Shown here: one piece after another, positions 40,501-49,176 of the stretch
Layout: the number at the start of each line of letters is the position of its first letter
Position numbering within the stretch: the first letter of the stretch is position 1
NCBI GenBank assembly: GCA_958496175.1
Contig: OY292279.1
Location: 868,001 to 932,000, forward strand
DNA: 64,000 nucleotides
Source: Sisyra terminalis
Lineage: Eukaryota; Arthropoda; Insecta; Neuroptera; Sisyridae
Direction of reading: 5' to 3'
Position numbers and translations under genes: made by a program
Notes under the pieces: generated by a model
Databases searched by the model: none
What the model saw: only the letters and a program-made list of their open reading frames with translations
Told to the model about the DNA's origin: nothing

Positions 40501-43500
40501 TTGCGGATATTATTGCGGATATTTTGCGGTAATATTTGCGGTTATTTTTGCGGATATTATTGCGGTTATTTTGCCGTAATATTTAAGGTTATTTTTGCGA
40601 ATATTACTGCGGATATTAGTGCGGTTATTTTTGCAATTATTATTGCGGTTATTTTGCGGTAATATTTGCGGATATTTTTGCGGATATAATTGCGGATATT
40701 ATTGCGGTTATTTTGCGGTAACATTTGCGGTTATTTTTGCGGATATTATTGCGGTCATTTTGCGGTGATATTTGCGGTTATTTTGCTGTAATATTTGCGG
40801 TTATTTTTGCGGATATTATTGCGGATATTATGGCGGTTATTTTTGCAATTATTATTGCGGTTATTTTGCGGTCATATTTGCGGTTATTTTTGCGGATATT
40901 ATTGCGGTTAATTGGCGCAAATATAAGCGGTTATTTTTGCGGATAATATGGCGGTTATTTTTGCGGATATAATTGCGGTTATGTTTGCGGATATTATTGC
41001 GGTTATTTTTGCGGATATTATTGCGGTTATTTTGCGATGATATTTCCGGTTATTTTGCGGTAATATTTGCGGTTATTTTTGCGAGTAATATTGCGGTTTT
41101 TTTTGCGGATATTAATGCGGTTATTTTGCGGTAACATTTTCAGTTATTTTTGCGGATATTATTGCGGTTATTTTGCGGTAATATTTGCGGTTATTTTTGC
41201 GAGTAATATTGCGTTTATTTTTGCGGATATCATTGCGGTTATTTTGCGGTAATATTTGCGGTTATTTTTGCGGATATTATTGCGGTTATTTTGCGCAAAT
41301 ATAAGCGGTTATTTTTGCGGATTATATGGCGGTTATTTTTGCGGATATAATTGCGGTTATTTTTGCGGATATTATTGCGGGTATTTTTGCGGATATTATT
41401 GCGGTTATTTTGCGATGATATTTCCGGTTATTTTGCGGTAATATTTGCGGTTATTTTTGCGAGAAATATTGCGGTTATTTTTGCGGATATTATTGCGGTT
41501 ATTTTGCGGTAACATTTGCGGTTATTTTTGCGGACATTATTGCGTTTATTTATGCGGATATTATTGCGGTTATTTTTGCGGATATTTTTGCGGATATTAT
41601 TGCGGTTATTTTGCGGTAATATTTGAGGTTATTTTTGCGGATACCATTGCGGATATTATTGCGGTTATTTTGCGGTTACATTTGCGGTTATTTTTGCGGA
41701 TATTATTGCGGTTATTTTGCGGTAATATTTGCGGTTATTTTTGCGGATATTATTGCGGTTATTTTTGCGGATATCAATGCGGTTATTTTGCGGTAATAAT
41801 TGCGGTTATTTTGGCGGATATTATTGCGGTTATTTTGCGGTAATATTTGCGGTTATTTTTGCGGTTATTTTGCGATAATATTTGCGGTTAATTTTGCGGA
41901 TATCATTGCGGTTATTTTGCGGTAATATTAGCGATTATTTTTGCGGATATTATTGCGGTTATTTTGCGGTAACATTTGCGGATATTTTTGCGGATATTAT
42001 TGCGGATATTTTGCGGTAATATTTGCGGTTATTTTTGCGGATATTATTGCGGTTATTTTGCGGTGATATTTGCGGTTATTTTGCCGTAATATTTAAGGTT
42101 ATTTTTGCGAATATTATTGCGGATATTATGGCGGTTATTTTTGCAATTTTTATCGCGGTTATTTTGCGGTAATATTTGCGGATATTTTTGCGGATATAAT
42201 TGCGGATATTATTGCGGTTATTTTGCGGTAACATTTGCGGTTATTTTTGCGGATATTATTGCGGTCATTTTGCGGTGATATTTGCGGTTATTTTGCTGTA
42301 ATATTTGCGATTATTTTTGCGGATATTATTGCGGATATTTTGCGGTAATATTTGCGGTTATTTTTGCGGATATTATTGCGGTTATTTTGCGGTGATATTT
42401 GCGGTTATTTTGCCGTAATATTTAAGGTTATTTTTGCGAATATTACTGCGGATATTAGTGCGGTTATTTTTGCAATTATTATTGCGGTTATTTTGCGGTA
42501 ATATTTGCGGATATTTTTGCGGATATAATTGCGGATATTATTGCGGTTATTTTGCGGTAACATTTGCGGTTATTTTTGCGGATATTATTGCGGTCATTTT
42601 GCGGTGATATTTGCGGTTATTTTGCTGTAATATTTGCGGTTATTTTTGCGGATATTATTGCGGATATTATGGCGGTTATTTTTGCAATTATTATTGCGGT
42701 TATTTTGCGGTAATATTTGCGGTTATTTTTGCGGATATTATTGCGGTTAATTGGCGCAAATATAAGCGGTTATTTTTGCGGATAATATGACGGTTATTTT
42801 TGCGGATATAATTGCGGTTATGTTTGCGGATATTATTGCGGTTATTTTTGCGGATATTATTGCGGTTATTTTGCGATGATATTTCCGGTTATTTTGCGGT
42901 AATATTTGCGGTTATTTTTGCGAGTAATATTGCGGTTTTTTTTGCGGATATTAATGCGGTTATTTTGCGGTAACATTTTCAGTTATTTTTGCGGATATTA
43001 TTGCGGTTATTTTGCGGTAATATTTGCGGTTATTTTTGCGAGTAATATTGCGTTTATTTTTGCGGATATCATTGCGGTTATTTTGCGGTAATATTTGCGG
43101 TTATTTTTGCGGATATTATTGCGGTTATTTTGCGCAAATATAAGCGGTTATTTTTGCGGATTATATGGCGGTTATTTTTGCGGATATAATTGCGGTTATT
43201 TTTGCGGATATTATTGCGGGTATTTTTGCGGATATTATTGCGGTTATTTTGCGATGATATTTCCGGTTATTTTGCGGTAATATTTGCGGTTATTTTTGCG
43301 AGAAATATTGCGGTTATTTTTGCGGATATTATTGCGGTTATTTTGCGGTAACATTTGCGGTTATTTTTGCGGACATTATTGCGTTTATTTATGCGGATAT
43401 TATTGCGGTTATTTTTGCGGATATTTTTGCGGATATTATTGCGGTTATTTTGCGGTAATATTTGAGGTTATTTTTGCGGATACCATTGCGGATATTATTG

Positions 43501-45491
43501 CGGTTATTTTGCGGTTACATTTGCGGTTATTTTTGCGGATATTATTGCGGTTATTTTGCGGTAATATTTGCGGTTATTTTTGCGGATATTATTGCGGTTA
43601 TTTTTGCGGATATCAATGCGGTTATTTTGCGGTAATAATTGCGGTTATTTTGGCGGATATTATTGCGGTTATTTTGCGGTAATATTTGCGGTTATTTTTG
43701 CGGTTATTTTGCGATAATATTTGCGGTTAATTTTGCGGATATCATTGCGGTTATTTTGCGGTAATATTAGCGGTTATTTTTGCGGATATTATTGCGGTTA
43801 TTTTGCGGTAACATTTGCGGATATTTTTGCGGATATTATTGCGGATATTTTGCGGTAATATTTGCGGTTATTTTTGCGGATATTATTGCGGTTATTTTGC
43901 GGTGATATTTGCGGTTATTTTGCCGTAATATTTAAGGTTATTTTTGCGAATATTATTGCGGATATTATGGCGGTTATTTTTGCAATTTTTATCGCGGTTA
44001 TTTTGCGGTAATATTTGCGGATATTTTTGCGGATATAATTGCGGATATTATTGCGGTTATTTTGCGGTAACATTTGCGGTTATTTTTGCGGATATTATTG
44101 CGGTCATTTTGCGGTGATATTTGCGGTTATTTTGCTGTAATATTTGCGATTATTTTTGCGGATATTATTGCGGATATTTTGCGGTAATATTTGCGGTTAT
44201 TTTTGCGGATATTATTGCGGTTATTTTGCGGTGATATTTGCGGTTATTTTGCCGTAATATTTAAGGTTATTTTTGCGAATATTACTGCGGATATTAGTGC
44301 GGTTATTTTTGCAATTATTATTGCGGTTATTTTGCGGTAATATTTGCGGATATTTTTGCGGATATAATTGCGGATATTATTGCGGTTATTTTGCGGTAAC
44401 ATTTGCGGTTATTTTTGCGGATATTATTGCGGTCATTTTGCGGTGATATTTGCGGTTATTTTGCTGTAATATTTGCGGTTATTTTTGCGGATATTATTGC
44501 GGATATTATGGCGGTTATTTTTGCAATTATTATTGCGGTTATTTTGCGGTAATATTTGCGGTTATTTTTGCGGATATTATTGCGGTTAATTGGCGCAAAT
44601 ATAAGCGGTTATTTTTGCGGATAATATGACGGTTATTTTTGCGGATATAATTGCGGTTATGTTTGCGGATATTATTGCGGTTATTTTTGCGGATATTATT
44701 GCGGTTATTTTGCGATGATATTTCCGGTTATTTTGCGGTAATATTTGCGGTTATTTTTGCGAGTAATATTGCGGTTTTTTTTGCGGATATTAATGCGGTT
44801 ATTTTGCGGTAACATTTTCCGTTATTTTTGCGGATATTATTGCGGTTATTTTGCGGTAATATTTGCGGATATTTTTGCGAGTAATATTGCGTTTATTTTT
44901 GCGGATATCATTGCGGTTATTTTGCGGTAATATTTGCGGTTATTTTTGCGGATATTATTGCGGTTATTTTGCGCAAATATAAGCGGTTATTTTTGCGGAT
45001 AATATGGCGGTTATTTTTGCGGATATAATTGCGGTTATTTTTGCGGATATTATTGCGGTTATTTTTGCGGATATTATTGCGGTTATTTTGCGATGATATT
45101 TCCGGTTATTTTGCGGTAATATTTGCGGTTATTTTTGCGAGAAATATTGCGGTTATTTTTGCGGATATTATTGCGGTTATTTTGCGGTAACATTTGCGGT
45201 TATTTTTGCGGACATTATTGCGTTTATTTATGCGGATATTATTGCGGTTATTTTTGCGGTTATTTTTGCGGATATTATTGCGGTTATTTTGCGGTAATAT
45301 TTGAGGTTATTTTTGCGGATATCATTGCGGATATTATTGCGGTTATTTTGCGGTTACATTTGCGGTTATTTTTGCGGATATTATTGCGGTTATTTTGCGG
45401 TAATATTTGCGGTTATTTTTGCGGATATTATTGCGGTTATTTTTGCGGATATTATTGCGGTTATTTTTGCGGATATCATTGCGGTTATTTT
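34561..45491. repeat. Second subfamily of the 24-bp satellite with 1.5-1.85-kb higher-order repeats
   Basis: From about 34.56 kb the vocabulary changes. GCGGATATTATT becomes the dominant word, GATATC is sparse, and new words appear: GCGCAAATATAAGCGG, GCGAGTAATATT, GCGAGAAATATT, GCAATTATTATT, GCGATGATATTTCCGG and GCCGTAATATTTAAGG. GCGCAAATATAAGCGG occurs as pairs about 378 bp apart (for example 37,508/37,886 and 42,753/43,132). A GCGAGAAATATT block occurs near 34,998, 36,508, 38,053, 39,903, 41,460, 43,299 and 45,138, with spacings of 1,510, 1,545, 1,850, 1,557, 1,839 and 1,839 bp. Short and long HOR versions differ by about 300 bp. No gene is seen. Confidence 0.9.
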
Positions 45492-45498
45492 ACAATTT

Positions 45499-45752
45499 CT
45501 TGTTATAAGGAAAAGTCACCCCTCAAAAATGACCTTTTTTCAAGCCAATTGGGTGCAAGGGTTTTCACCTCCTTAATTTCCCTATTTAATTTTCCAAGGA
45601 TCTAGTGAACCAATGCTTATGATTTTTTGCATCATGGTTAAGGATGATTTAATCTTTAATATTGAACTCAATTTTGGCGAAACAAAACATCCCTTATATC
45701 CTTTTTAAGCACTCGAAAATTGTCCTTTTTGAAAATTTGAATCGATATTGCG
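45499..45752 (-). repeat. Diverged, reverse-oriented monomer of the 338-bp satellite
   Basis: Read on the minus strand, this stretch aligns with the monomer that is tandem at 53.6-64 kb. Matching blocks in order are GCGATATCGATTCAAA, TTTTCAAAAAGGACAATTTT, AAAAAGGATATAAGGGATG, the run ending CATCCTTAACCATGATGCAA, AATTTTCC and GGGTGACTTTTCC. Minus-strand translation gives FKKDNFRVLKKDIRDV against FKKDNFLMHKKDIRDV in the right array. It starts within about 10 bp of the end of the 24-bp array, so two unrelated satellite families abut here. Divergence is clearly higher than between monomers of the right array. Confidence 0.8.
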
Positions 45753-45845
45753 ATATTGGTTCGAAAAAAACCTTTATTTAACGGTGTTACAGGCGATTGA
45801 AGATTGGATGGTTTTATAATTTTTTCTGCCACATGGATTGTTGAT
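45753..45845. other. Linker between the reversed satellite monomer and the palindrome
   Basis: This short AT-rich linker includes, on the minus strand, GTGGCAGAAAAAATTATAAAACC. It partly matches GTGGCAGAAGAAATCAACAAAC at about 53,320 on the right side. The outer flank of the palindrome therefore has a counterpart beyond the right-hand insert. No coding signal is seen. Confidence 0.5.
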
Positions 45846-46565
45846 TTCATCCCTTAAACGAGCTTTGTTTTCGAAATAATTAGCACAGCTTGTATGGGAG
45901 GACTTAAACTTTCTGTTTGGATTTCTCCATTGTAAGTTTGTTCAATTTTTACCAGTTTCTATGTAGTCAATTGCATCTCTTATGTGTGAAAAATCAAAAG
46001 CAGTAAGTTCATAATTCAGTTTTTAAATTATTGTTTTTTTTTTCTAACATATATCTAATTGGTTGACAATTCGAATTGTTTAGAATTTTAAATTAAGACA
46101 ACGCCAAAATGCATTCGACTTTTGTTGGAAGCTATGAGTACATCCACCTGACTAATAGGTGGCACTAAAAACTTAAGGTGGTTCAATTGACATACATGTC
46201 AAGAGTTCACACGTTGTAGCATAGATGGAGGTACGATACATGTCAATGTGACAGCTTATTTTTGAAAGTTATTAGTTCTTAATTGACTTTAGTTTATCCA
46301 ATTAAATTGAATATTTTATGTTATGGTTGTTTGAGCTGATGGCCAATGTTACATTTTAACTTCATAAAATCAGAATCGAATTAAATAAATGTGAAACAGA
46401 TAATGTTTATTGTGAAATTGTAGGTATGGACGCAATGTTTATATGAGATTATATGTACTTTCTGTTACTTTGGTAGATATTTTCCAACGTTTAACTAACT
46501 AATGAACGACAAAAATGTATTTTTAAAATATATTTAAAAATAATTCATTCAGAGAAGAATCTAAT

Positions 46566-46793
46566 CAAATCATCTGTAAATGTAAGCCACTGGGAGTGCA
46601 GCTTAAGTATTGTGAATATCAGAAGAATATATCAATCCACGGGATAAACAGGAAGATAATAAAAGATCAGGTTTTGATCACCGAATTAGGCATAATAGCG
46701 ACTTAAACCATGGTTGTAATTGAAAGTCCTCCTCATGGAGAGCTGATTTTTGCAATACAGTTAAGAATGATTCAGTTTTAAATGGCAGCAATT
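46566..46793 (+). pseudogene. Decayed reading frame, left arm copy
   Basis: On the plus strand a frame reads CKPLGVQLKYCEYQKN, then a stretch ending HGINRKIIKDQVLITELG, where the left copy meets a stop (GCGACTTAA near 46,700). The mirror copy in the right arm is open through this point and on to VVIESPPHGELIFAIQ. I do not recognise the protein family. The last residues come from sequence related to the 338-bp satellite, so the frame end is probably not original. I treat it as a relic of coding sequence, or simply a chance frame, in a duplicated element. Confidence 0.3.
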
Positions 46794-46862
46794 TTCTGCG
46801 AAAGAAAACCATCTCTTATATCCTTTTTATGTACTTGAAAATTGTCCTTTTTGAAACTTTGA
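46748..46862 (-). repeat. 338-bp-satellite-related segment inside the left arm
   Basis: Read on the minus strand, it contains TTTCAAAAAGGACAATTTTC, then a TACATAAAAAGGATATAAG block, then GATGGTTTTCTTTCG, then ATTCTTAACTGTATTGCAAA. These are in the same order and spacing as in the tandem monomer (TTTCAAAAAGGACAATTTTC, GCATAAAAAGGACATAAG, GATGTTTTCCTTCAC, ATTCTTAACCACTATGCAAA). Only about one third of the 338-bp monomer is represented. Confidence 0.78.
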
Positions 46863-47044
46863 AAAAACAGCCCTTATCAGAAAAAGCAATCTTGCAACTT
46901 TGTTAATAAATGCAGAAGTTTAGCAATCATTGTTTCATTATGGAAATTATGTAAATGGGCTGCGCCATATGTTCCCCAGTCTACATGTTAATGTCCCTAA
47001 AAAATTACAATTTGTTTAAATATTAATAAAATATATTTTTACAG

Positions 47045-47133
47045 ATCCATACCAAGACATACTAAGAATCTGAGGCCCAAGACATTGTTTTTGCGCTGAA
47101 GAAAGTATCATCATTTTGGGAGATAAATGATTG
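47045..47133 (+). other. Exon-like segment 1, left arm
   Basis: It is preceded by a T-rich acceptor-like TATTTTTACAG (AG at 47,043-47,044) and followed by the donor-like TTG|GTAAGT at 47,134. The mirror segment has the same signals. Its frame is disrupted here relative to the right arm, which reads DPNYQETKDQDIVFALKKV then SSFWEIND. Splicing is inferred only from motif and conservation between arms. Confidence 0.35.
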
Positions 47134-47209
47134 GTAAGTCGCTGTACTTTTGAGACCTCCAAATATTTTATTATTGATTTTTGATTATTTATTGATCTTT
47201 TCGTTCCAG
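47134..47209 (+). other. Putative 76-bp intron, left arm
   Basis: It begins GTAAGTCGCTG, is T-rich and ends TTTTCGTTCCAG before AAGAAGCTG. The same 76-bp interval with identical end motifs exists in the right arm (51,188-51,263, minus strand). Length, GTAAGT donor and pyrimidine-rich CAG acceptor are normal for a short spliceosomal intron of an invertebrate. Confidence 0.4.
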
Positions 47210-47424
47210 AAGAAGCTGACCGATGACAACGGAGAATTATTCATTGGAGTTGAGATGTTCACCATTTCCGAATGGACGTTTGAGGAATAAATGCGGATCT
47301 TTGGAGGATCATCCATCAAATTCATAAAGGATATCATTTCCACAATTGATATCTACCAAGAAGATCACTAATGGATTTACTACAACAATCTGTGCTGTAA
47401 ATTGTGTTTTAATAATTCAGTGAA
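47210..47424 (+). pseudogene. Exon-like segment 2, left arm
   Basis: The first frame after the acceptor reads KKLTDDNGELFIGVEMFTIS then EWTFEE and a stop. A second frame of this region is open for 66 codons in the right arm and broken here. Joining exon 1 to exon 2 at the predicted sites creates a TGA, so no continuous protein results. It may be a non-coding transcript or a dead gene. I do not recognise the sequence. Confidence 0.3.
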
Positions 47425-47701
47425 TGTGAAGTTATAAAGTGGTTTAAGTGATAAAGTGGTTTAAGTGATAAATAGTGAAAATATCTGTAAATCAAGAAAA
47501 TTTTACTAACTTTATATTTCTATATGATTTTAATAATTGATACTTTTACATAAATTATATAAACTCTTGTAATAATGGATAAACTAATATTGTAACTTTT
47601 TATAAACTGTATTGATATTTAACATTAATAAATTTATTTTAATTGAATATATTTTTTCAATTCGATTTTCCGCACCCATCCTCTTGAATTTTATATTTCA
47701 G

Positions 47702-47742
47702 AGTTAAGATACAAAGAAAAGTTAAGATAATGCAACGAAGAG
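47702..47742 (+). other. 41-bp mini-exon-like segment, left arm
   Basis: It is bounded by TATATTTCAG (AG at 47,700-47,701) and GAAGAG|GTAAGT (GT at 47,743). The sequence and both boundary motifs are identical or nearly so in the mirror arm (50,671-50,711, minus strand). It could be an internal exon of an outward-to-inward transcript, or chance. Confidence 0.25.
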
Positions 47743-47908
47743 GTAAGTAAGGTAAAATCAATGTTTTTCGATAGATTATCGAATAATTCGATTAAGCCAA
47801 TATCGAAAAATATCTTAACTTTTTGATTTCCTAATCGATTTTATTTTATATATAAATTTTAATTTTCTGAAGAAACTCTTTTGAAATACAAATTTGTTTT
47901 TGTCGATA

Positions 47909-48180
47909 AAAAGGATCAGGGACCTTAAAATGTTGCAATGTTTTTAGTAAAATTTTCCAACTTTAACATGGAGCAGCTATGGTTAAAATATTTTTGGAAA
48001 ATTCCAACTCCATAGATCGAATTTTTTTTTCAATTTTCCAAAAATCTCATAAGAATTGTTTATGTATGAGTTTTAAGGTCATTTACATATATCATCTGAT
48101 AGCCGAGTCGTCTTGGTCGCCGTTGCTGTTGTTCGGAGTCGAGGTCCCTGGTTCGCATCCCGATTGGTCCCGGATTTTTA
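47909..48180 (+). ncRNA. SINE-like module with tRNA-like Pol III promoter, left arm
   Basis: A core with AAGGATCAGGGACCT, CATGGAGCAGCTATGGTT and TTTGGAAAATTCC is followed about 90 bp later by a tRNA-like segment. That segment has a perfect A box (TAGCCGAGTCG, 48,100-48,110; consensus TRGYNNARNNG), a B box with one mismatch (GGTTCGCATCC, 48,150-48,160; consensus GGTTCGANNCC) and T5 at 48,175-48,179. Box spacing is 50 bp. The acceptor and T stems do not pair well, so it is not a working tRNA gene; a tRNA-derived SINE or Pol III ncRNA is more likely. Open frames overlapping it are incidental. Confidence 0.6.
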
Positions 48181-48361
48181 TAATTTCTAATAATTGATTT
48201 CTATTCCTTACAGCTTATAATATATCTAATTAACATTAATTCCTCATTCCAGATATTGTATCATCGAAATATTCGATCGAACAGTTCCAACCTTTCGGGG
48301 TTCGAAATGATCGATCGATGATGCTATATATTTTTCATTTTATTTTTGCTCAATGATTTTG

Positions 48362-48419
48362 TGACGTCACTCTTTTCATATATATGACGTCACACATACG
48401 TCGCCACCCAATGACGTCA
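48362..48419. promoter_or_regulatory. Cluster of three TGACGTCA (CRE-like) palindromes, left arm
   Basis: Perfect TGACGTCA octamers lie at 48,362-48,369, 48,385-48,392 and 48,412-48,419, with TACGTCAC nearby at about 48,480. This octamer is the known binding site of CREB/ATF bZIP factors. Three in 58 bp of AT-rich DNA is unlikely by chance, but no transcription start is visible, so the role is inferred. Confidence 0.45.
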
Positions 48420-48494
48420 TTCCCGAAAAATTACCGAATTTTCGATTTTCGGGAAGTAGGACTCTGGGAATGGCTTAGTTACGTCACGGGAGGC

Positions 48495-48947
48495 CTAAAA
48501 AACATATCCTGAAGTCAATTTTTTCGGTTTTTTTTTTTGGGGGGGGGACCTCGAATTTTCGAATTTAGTGAAATGGGATTTCGGGAATGGCTTAGTTACG
48601 CTCCGAGAAGCCAAAAATTCATTTTTAATTATACAATTTTTCATTTTTTTGGCGAAAATTTTCCGGCCGAAATTCTGAAGAATCCCAAAAATAGGCCTAA
48701 ATTGGCGATTTTTTTCACTTTTTCCAACTTCAAAGCCATTTGTAGCGATAACTAGGAATCGTAGGTTAACGATAGTAGGCTCATTCGATAGCGCTTGAAT
48801 TACTCTATCGATGGTATAAATTTGGTCCCGGAAAAGCTTAAGGGGAAAAACTTTTTTTTTTCTCTTCTGAGAAATTTTATTTCGTCGACCAAATGTACGT
48901 CGATTTTTTTCAAAAAAATGTTTGTCGAATTTCTCGATGAAATTCAC
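48495..48947 (-). CDS. Hypothetical 150-codon frame, left arm (probably not coding)
   Basis: The ATG-to-stop frame on the minus strand begins MNFIEKFDKHFFEKNRRTFG and runs outward from the palindrome centre. The product would be rich in K, F and N, with no signal peptide, membrane segment or motif that I recognise. The frame crosses the T11G9 tract, and part of the opposite strand is open too. In the mirror arm it stops after 90 codons, and the differences between arms change many amino acids (H/N, R/W, P/S, K/M, A/E, N/I). That pattern does not suggest purifying selection. Confidence 0.15.
   Translation of the reverse strand: MNFIEKFDKHFFEKNRRTFGRRNKISQKRKKKVFPLKLFRDQIYTIDRVIQALSNEPTIVNLRFLVIATNGFEVGKSEKNRQFRPIFGILQNFGRKIFAKKMKNCIIKNEFLASRSVTKPFPKSHFTKFENSRSPPQKKKPKKLTSGYVF
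48528..48547 (+). repeat. T11G9 homopolymer tract, left arm
   Basis: Eleven T are followed directly by nine G. The mirror tract in the right arm is C8A12 at 49,857-49,876. Length differs by one in each run, as expected of slippage or sequencing error. Confidence 0.9.
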
Positions 48948-49056
48948 ACCATAGCTATATTACGTTACGATCGAAACAAAAATCCAATAAAACCTAAAGT
49001 TTTCGATATCGTTAATGGTTTTTTCGATATTTAATATTCTCTTATTGTGCTATTCA

Positions 49057-49176
49057 AAAACAAATCTATTTTGTTAAAAAAAGGATCAAGGACCTAAAAG
49101 TTTTCCAATGTGGATTCACTTCTTTTCCGATCGTAACATGGAGCACCTATGGTTAAATTTTTTCCGGAAAATTCCA
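49057..49176 (+). repeat. Module core without tRNA-like part, inner left arm
   Basis: AAAAAGGATCAAGGACCT, then CATGGAGCACCTATGGTT and TTCCGGAAAATTCC, parallel the core at 47.9-48.0 kb at the same internal spacing. The tRNA-like portion is missing because the palindrome loop follows. Each arm therefore carries two paralogous cores. Confidence 0.65.

Larger units (their letters stand above)
1..45491. repeat. 12/24-bp satellite array (whole block)
   Basis: The block is a continuous tandem array of 12-bp words beginning GCGG. The main words are GCGGTTATTTTT, GCGGATATCATT, GCGGATATTATT, GCGGTGATATTT and GCGGTAATATTT, plus an 11-bp form, GCGGTTATTTT. They pair into 24-bp and 23-bp units, so landmarks recur at 24, 47 and 71 bp. 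All copies face the same way, and the plus strand is strongly T/G-rich. The array starts before the window and stops at GCGGTTATTTT followed by ACAATTTC at 45,491. Many units carry GATATC, and nearly every 12-mer has one CpG, in GCGG. No non-satellite insertion is visible. Open frames are abundant but follow from the repeat arithmetic and are not genes. The repeat family is not one I recognise by name. Confidence 0.98.
45846..49176 (+). repeat. Left arm of the palindrome
   Basis: Reading toward the loop, the arm contains: an AT-rich leader (45.9-46.5 kb) with the small inverted repeat CCACCT...AGGTGG at 46,144-46,162 and two TACATGTCAA-like words near 46,191 and 46,236; a decayed reading frame (46.57-46.79 kb); a 115-bp piece related to the 338-bp satellite in reverse (46,748-46,862); exon-like segments (47.05-47.74 kb); a SINE-like module (47.9-48.18 kb); a TGACGTCA cluster (48.36-48.42 kb); a T11G9 tract (48,528-48,547); and a second copy of the module core at 49.08-49.18 kb. 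A 17-bp direct duplication (GTGGTTTAAGTGATAAA) near 47,440-47,471 is single in the right arm. Confidence 0.9.

Noticed and set aside
1..45491. CRISPR-like array
   Set aside because: The repeats are contiguous with no unique spacers, and the context is eukaryotic satellite DNA with no cas genes.
1..45491. Telomeric repeat array
   Set aside because: The strand skew and single orientation recall telomeres, but the unit is not a known telomeric motif, it forms kilobase HORs, and no TTAGG or TTAGGG tandem occurs in the window.
1..45491. G-quadruplex-forming array
   Set aside because: G runs are only two bases long (GCGG) with loops of about 8-10 bases, below the usual requirement.
5..45605. Dozens of 60-170-codon frames with CGYF, AVIFADII or RLFLRISL repeats, and minus-strand NNRNDIRK frames
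   Set aside because: They follow mechanically from 24-bp units (open in every plus frame) and 23-bp frame shifts, occur in overlapping frames at once and share the same starts and stops. Nothing suggests translation.
45668..45850. 60-codon minus-strand frame at the left satellite remnant
   Set aside because: It is a translation of the reversed 338-bp monomer plus linker; the matching frame in the right array (58,659-58,841) is also satellite.
47627..47632. AATAAA as a polyadenylation signal for the exon-like segments
   Set aside because: The region is so AT-rich that the hexamer is expected by chance, and several occur nearby on both strands.
48093..48172. Functional tRNA gene
   Set aside because: A and B boxes are good, but the acceptor and T stems do not pair, and no convincing anticodon arm is seen. 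The same holds for 52,600-52,670.
47979..48197. 72-codon frame present in both arms (MVKIFLENSNSIDR... / MVIRFLENSNSFDR...)
   Set aside because: Most of it is translation through the tRNA-like segment with A and B boxes; the Pol III interpretation explains its conservation better.
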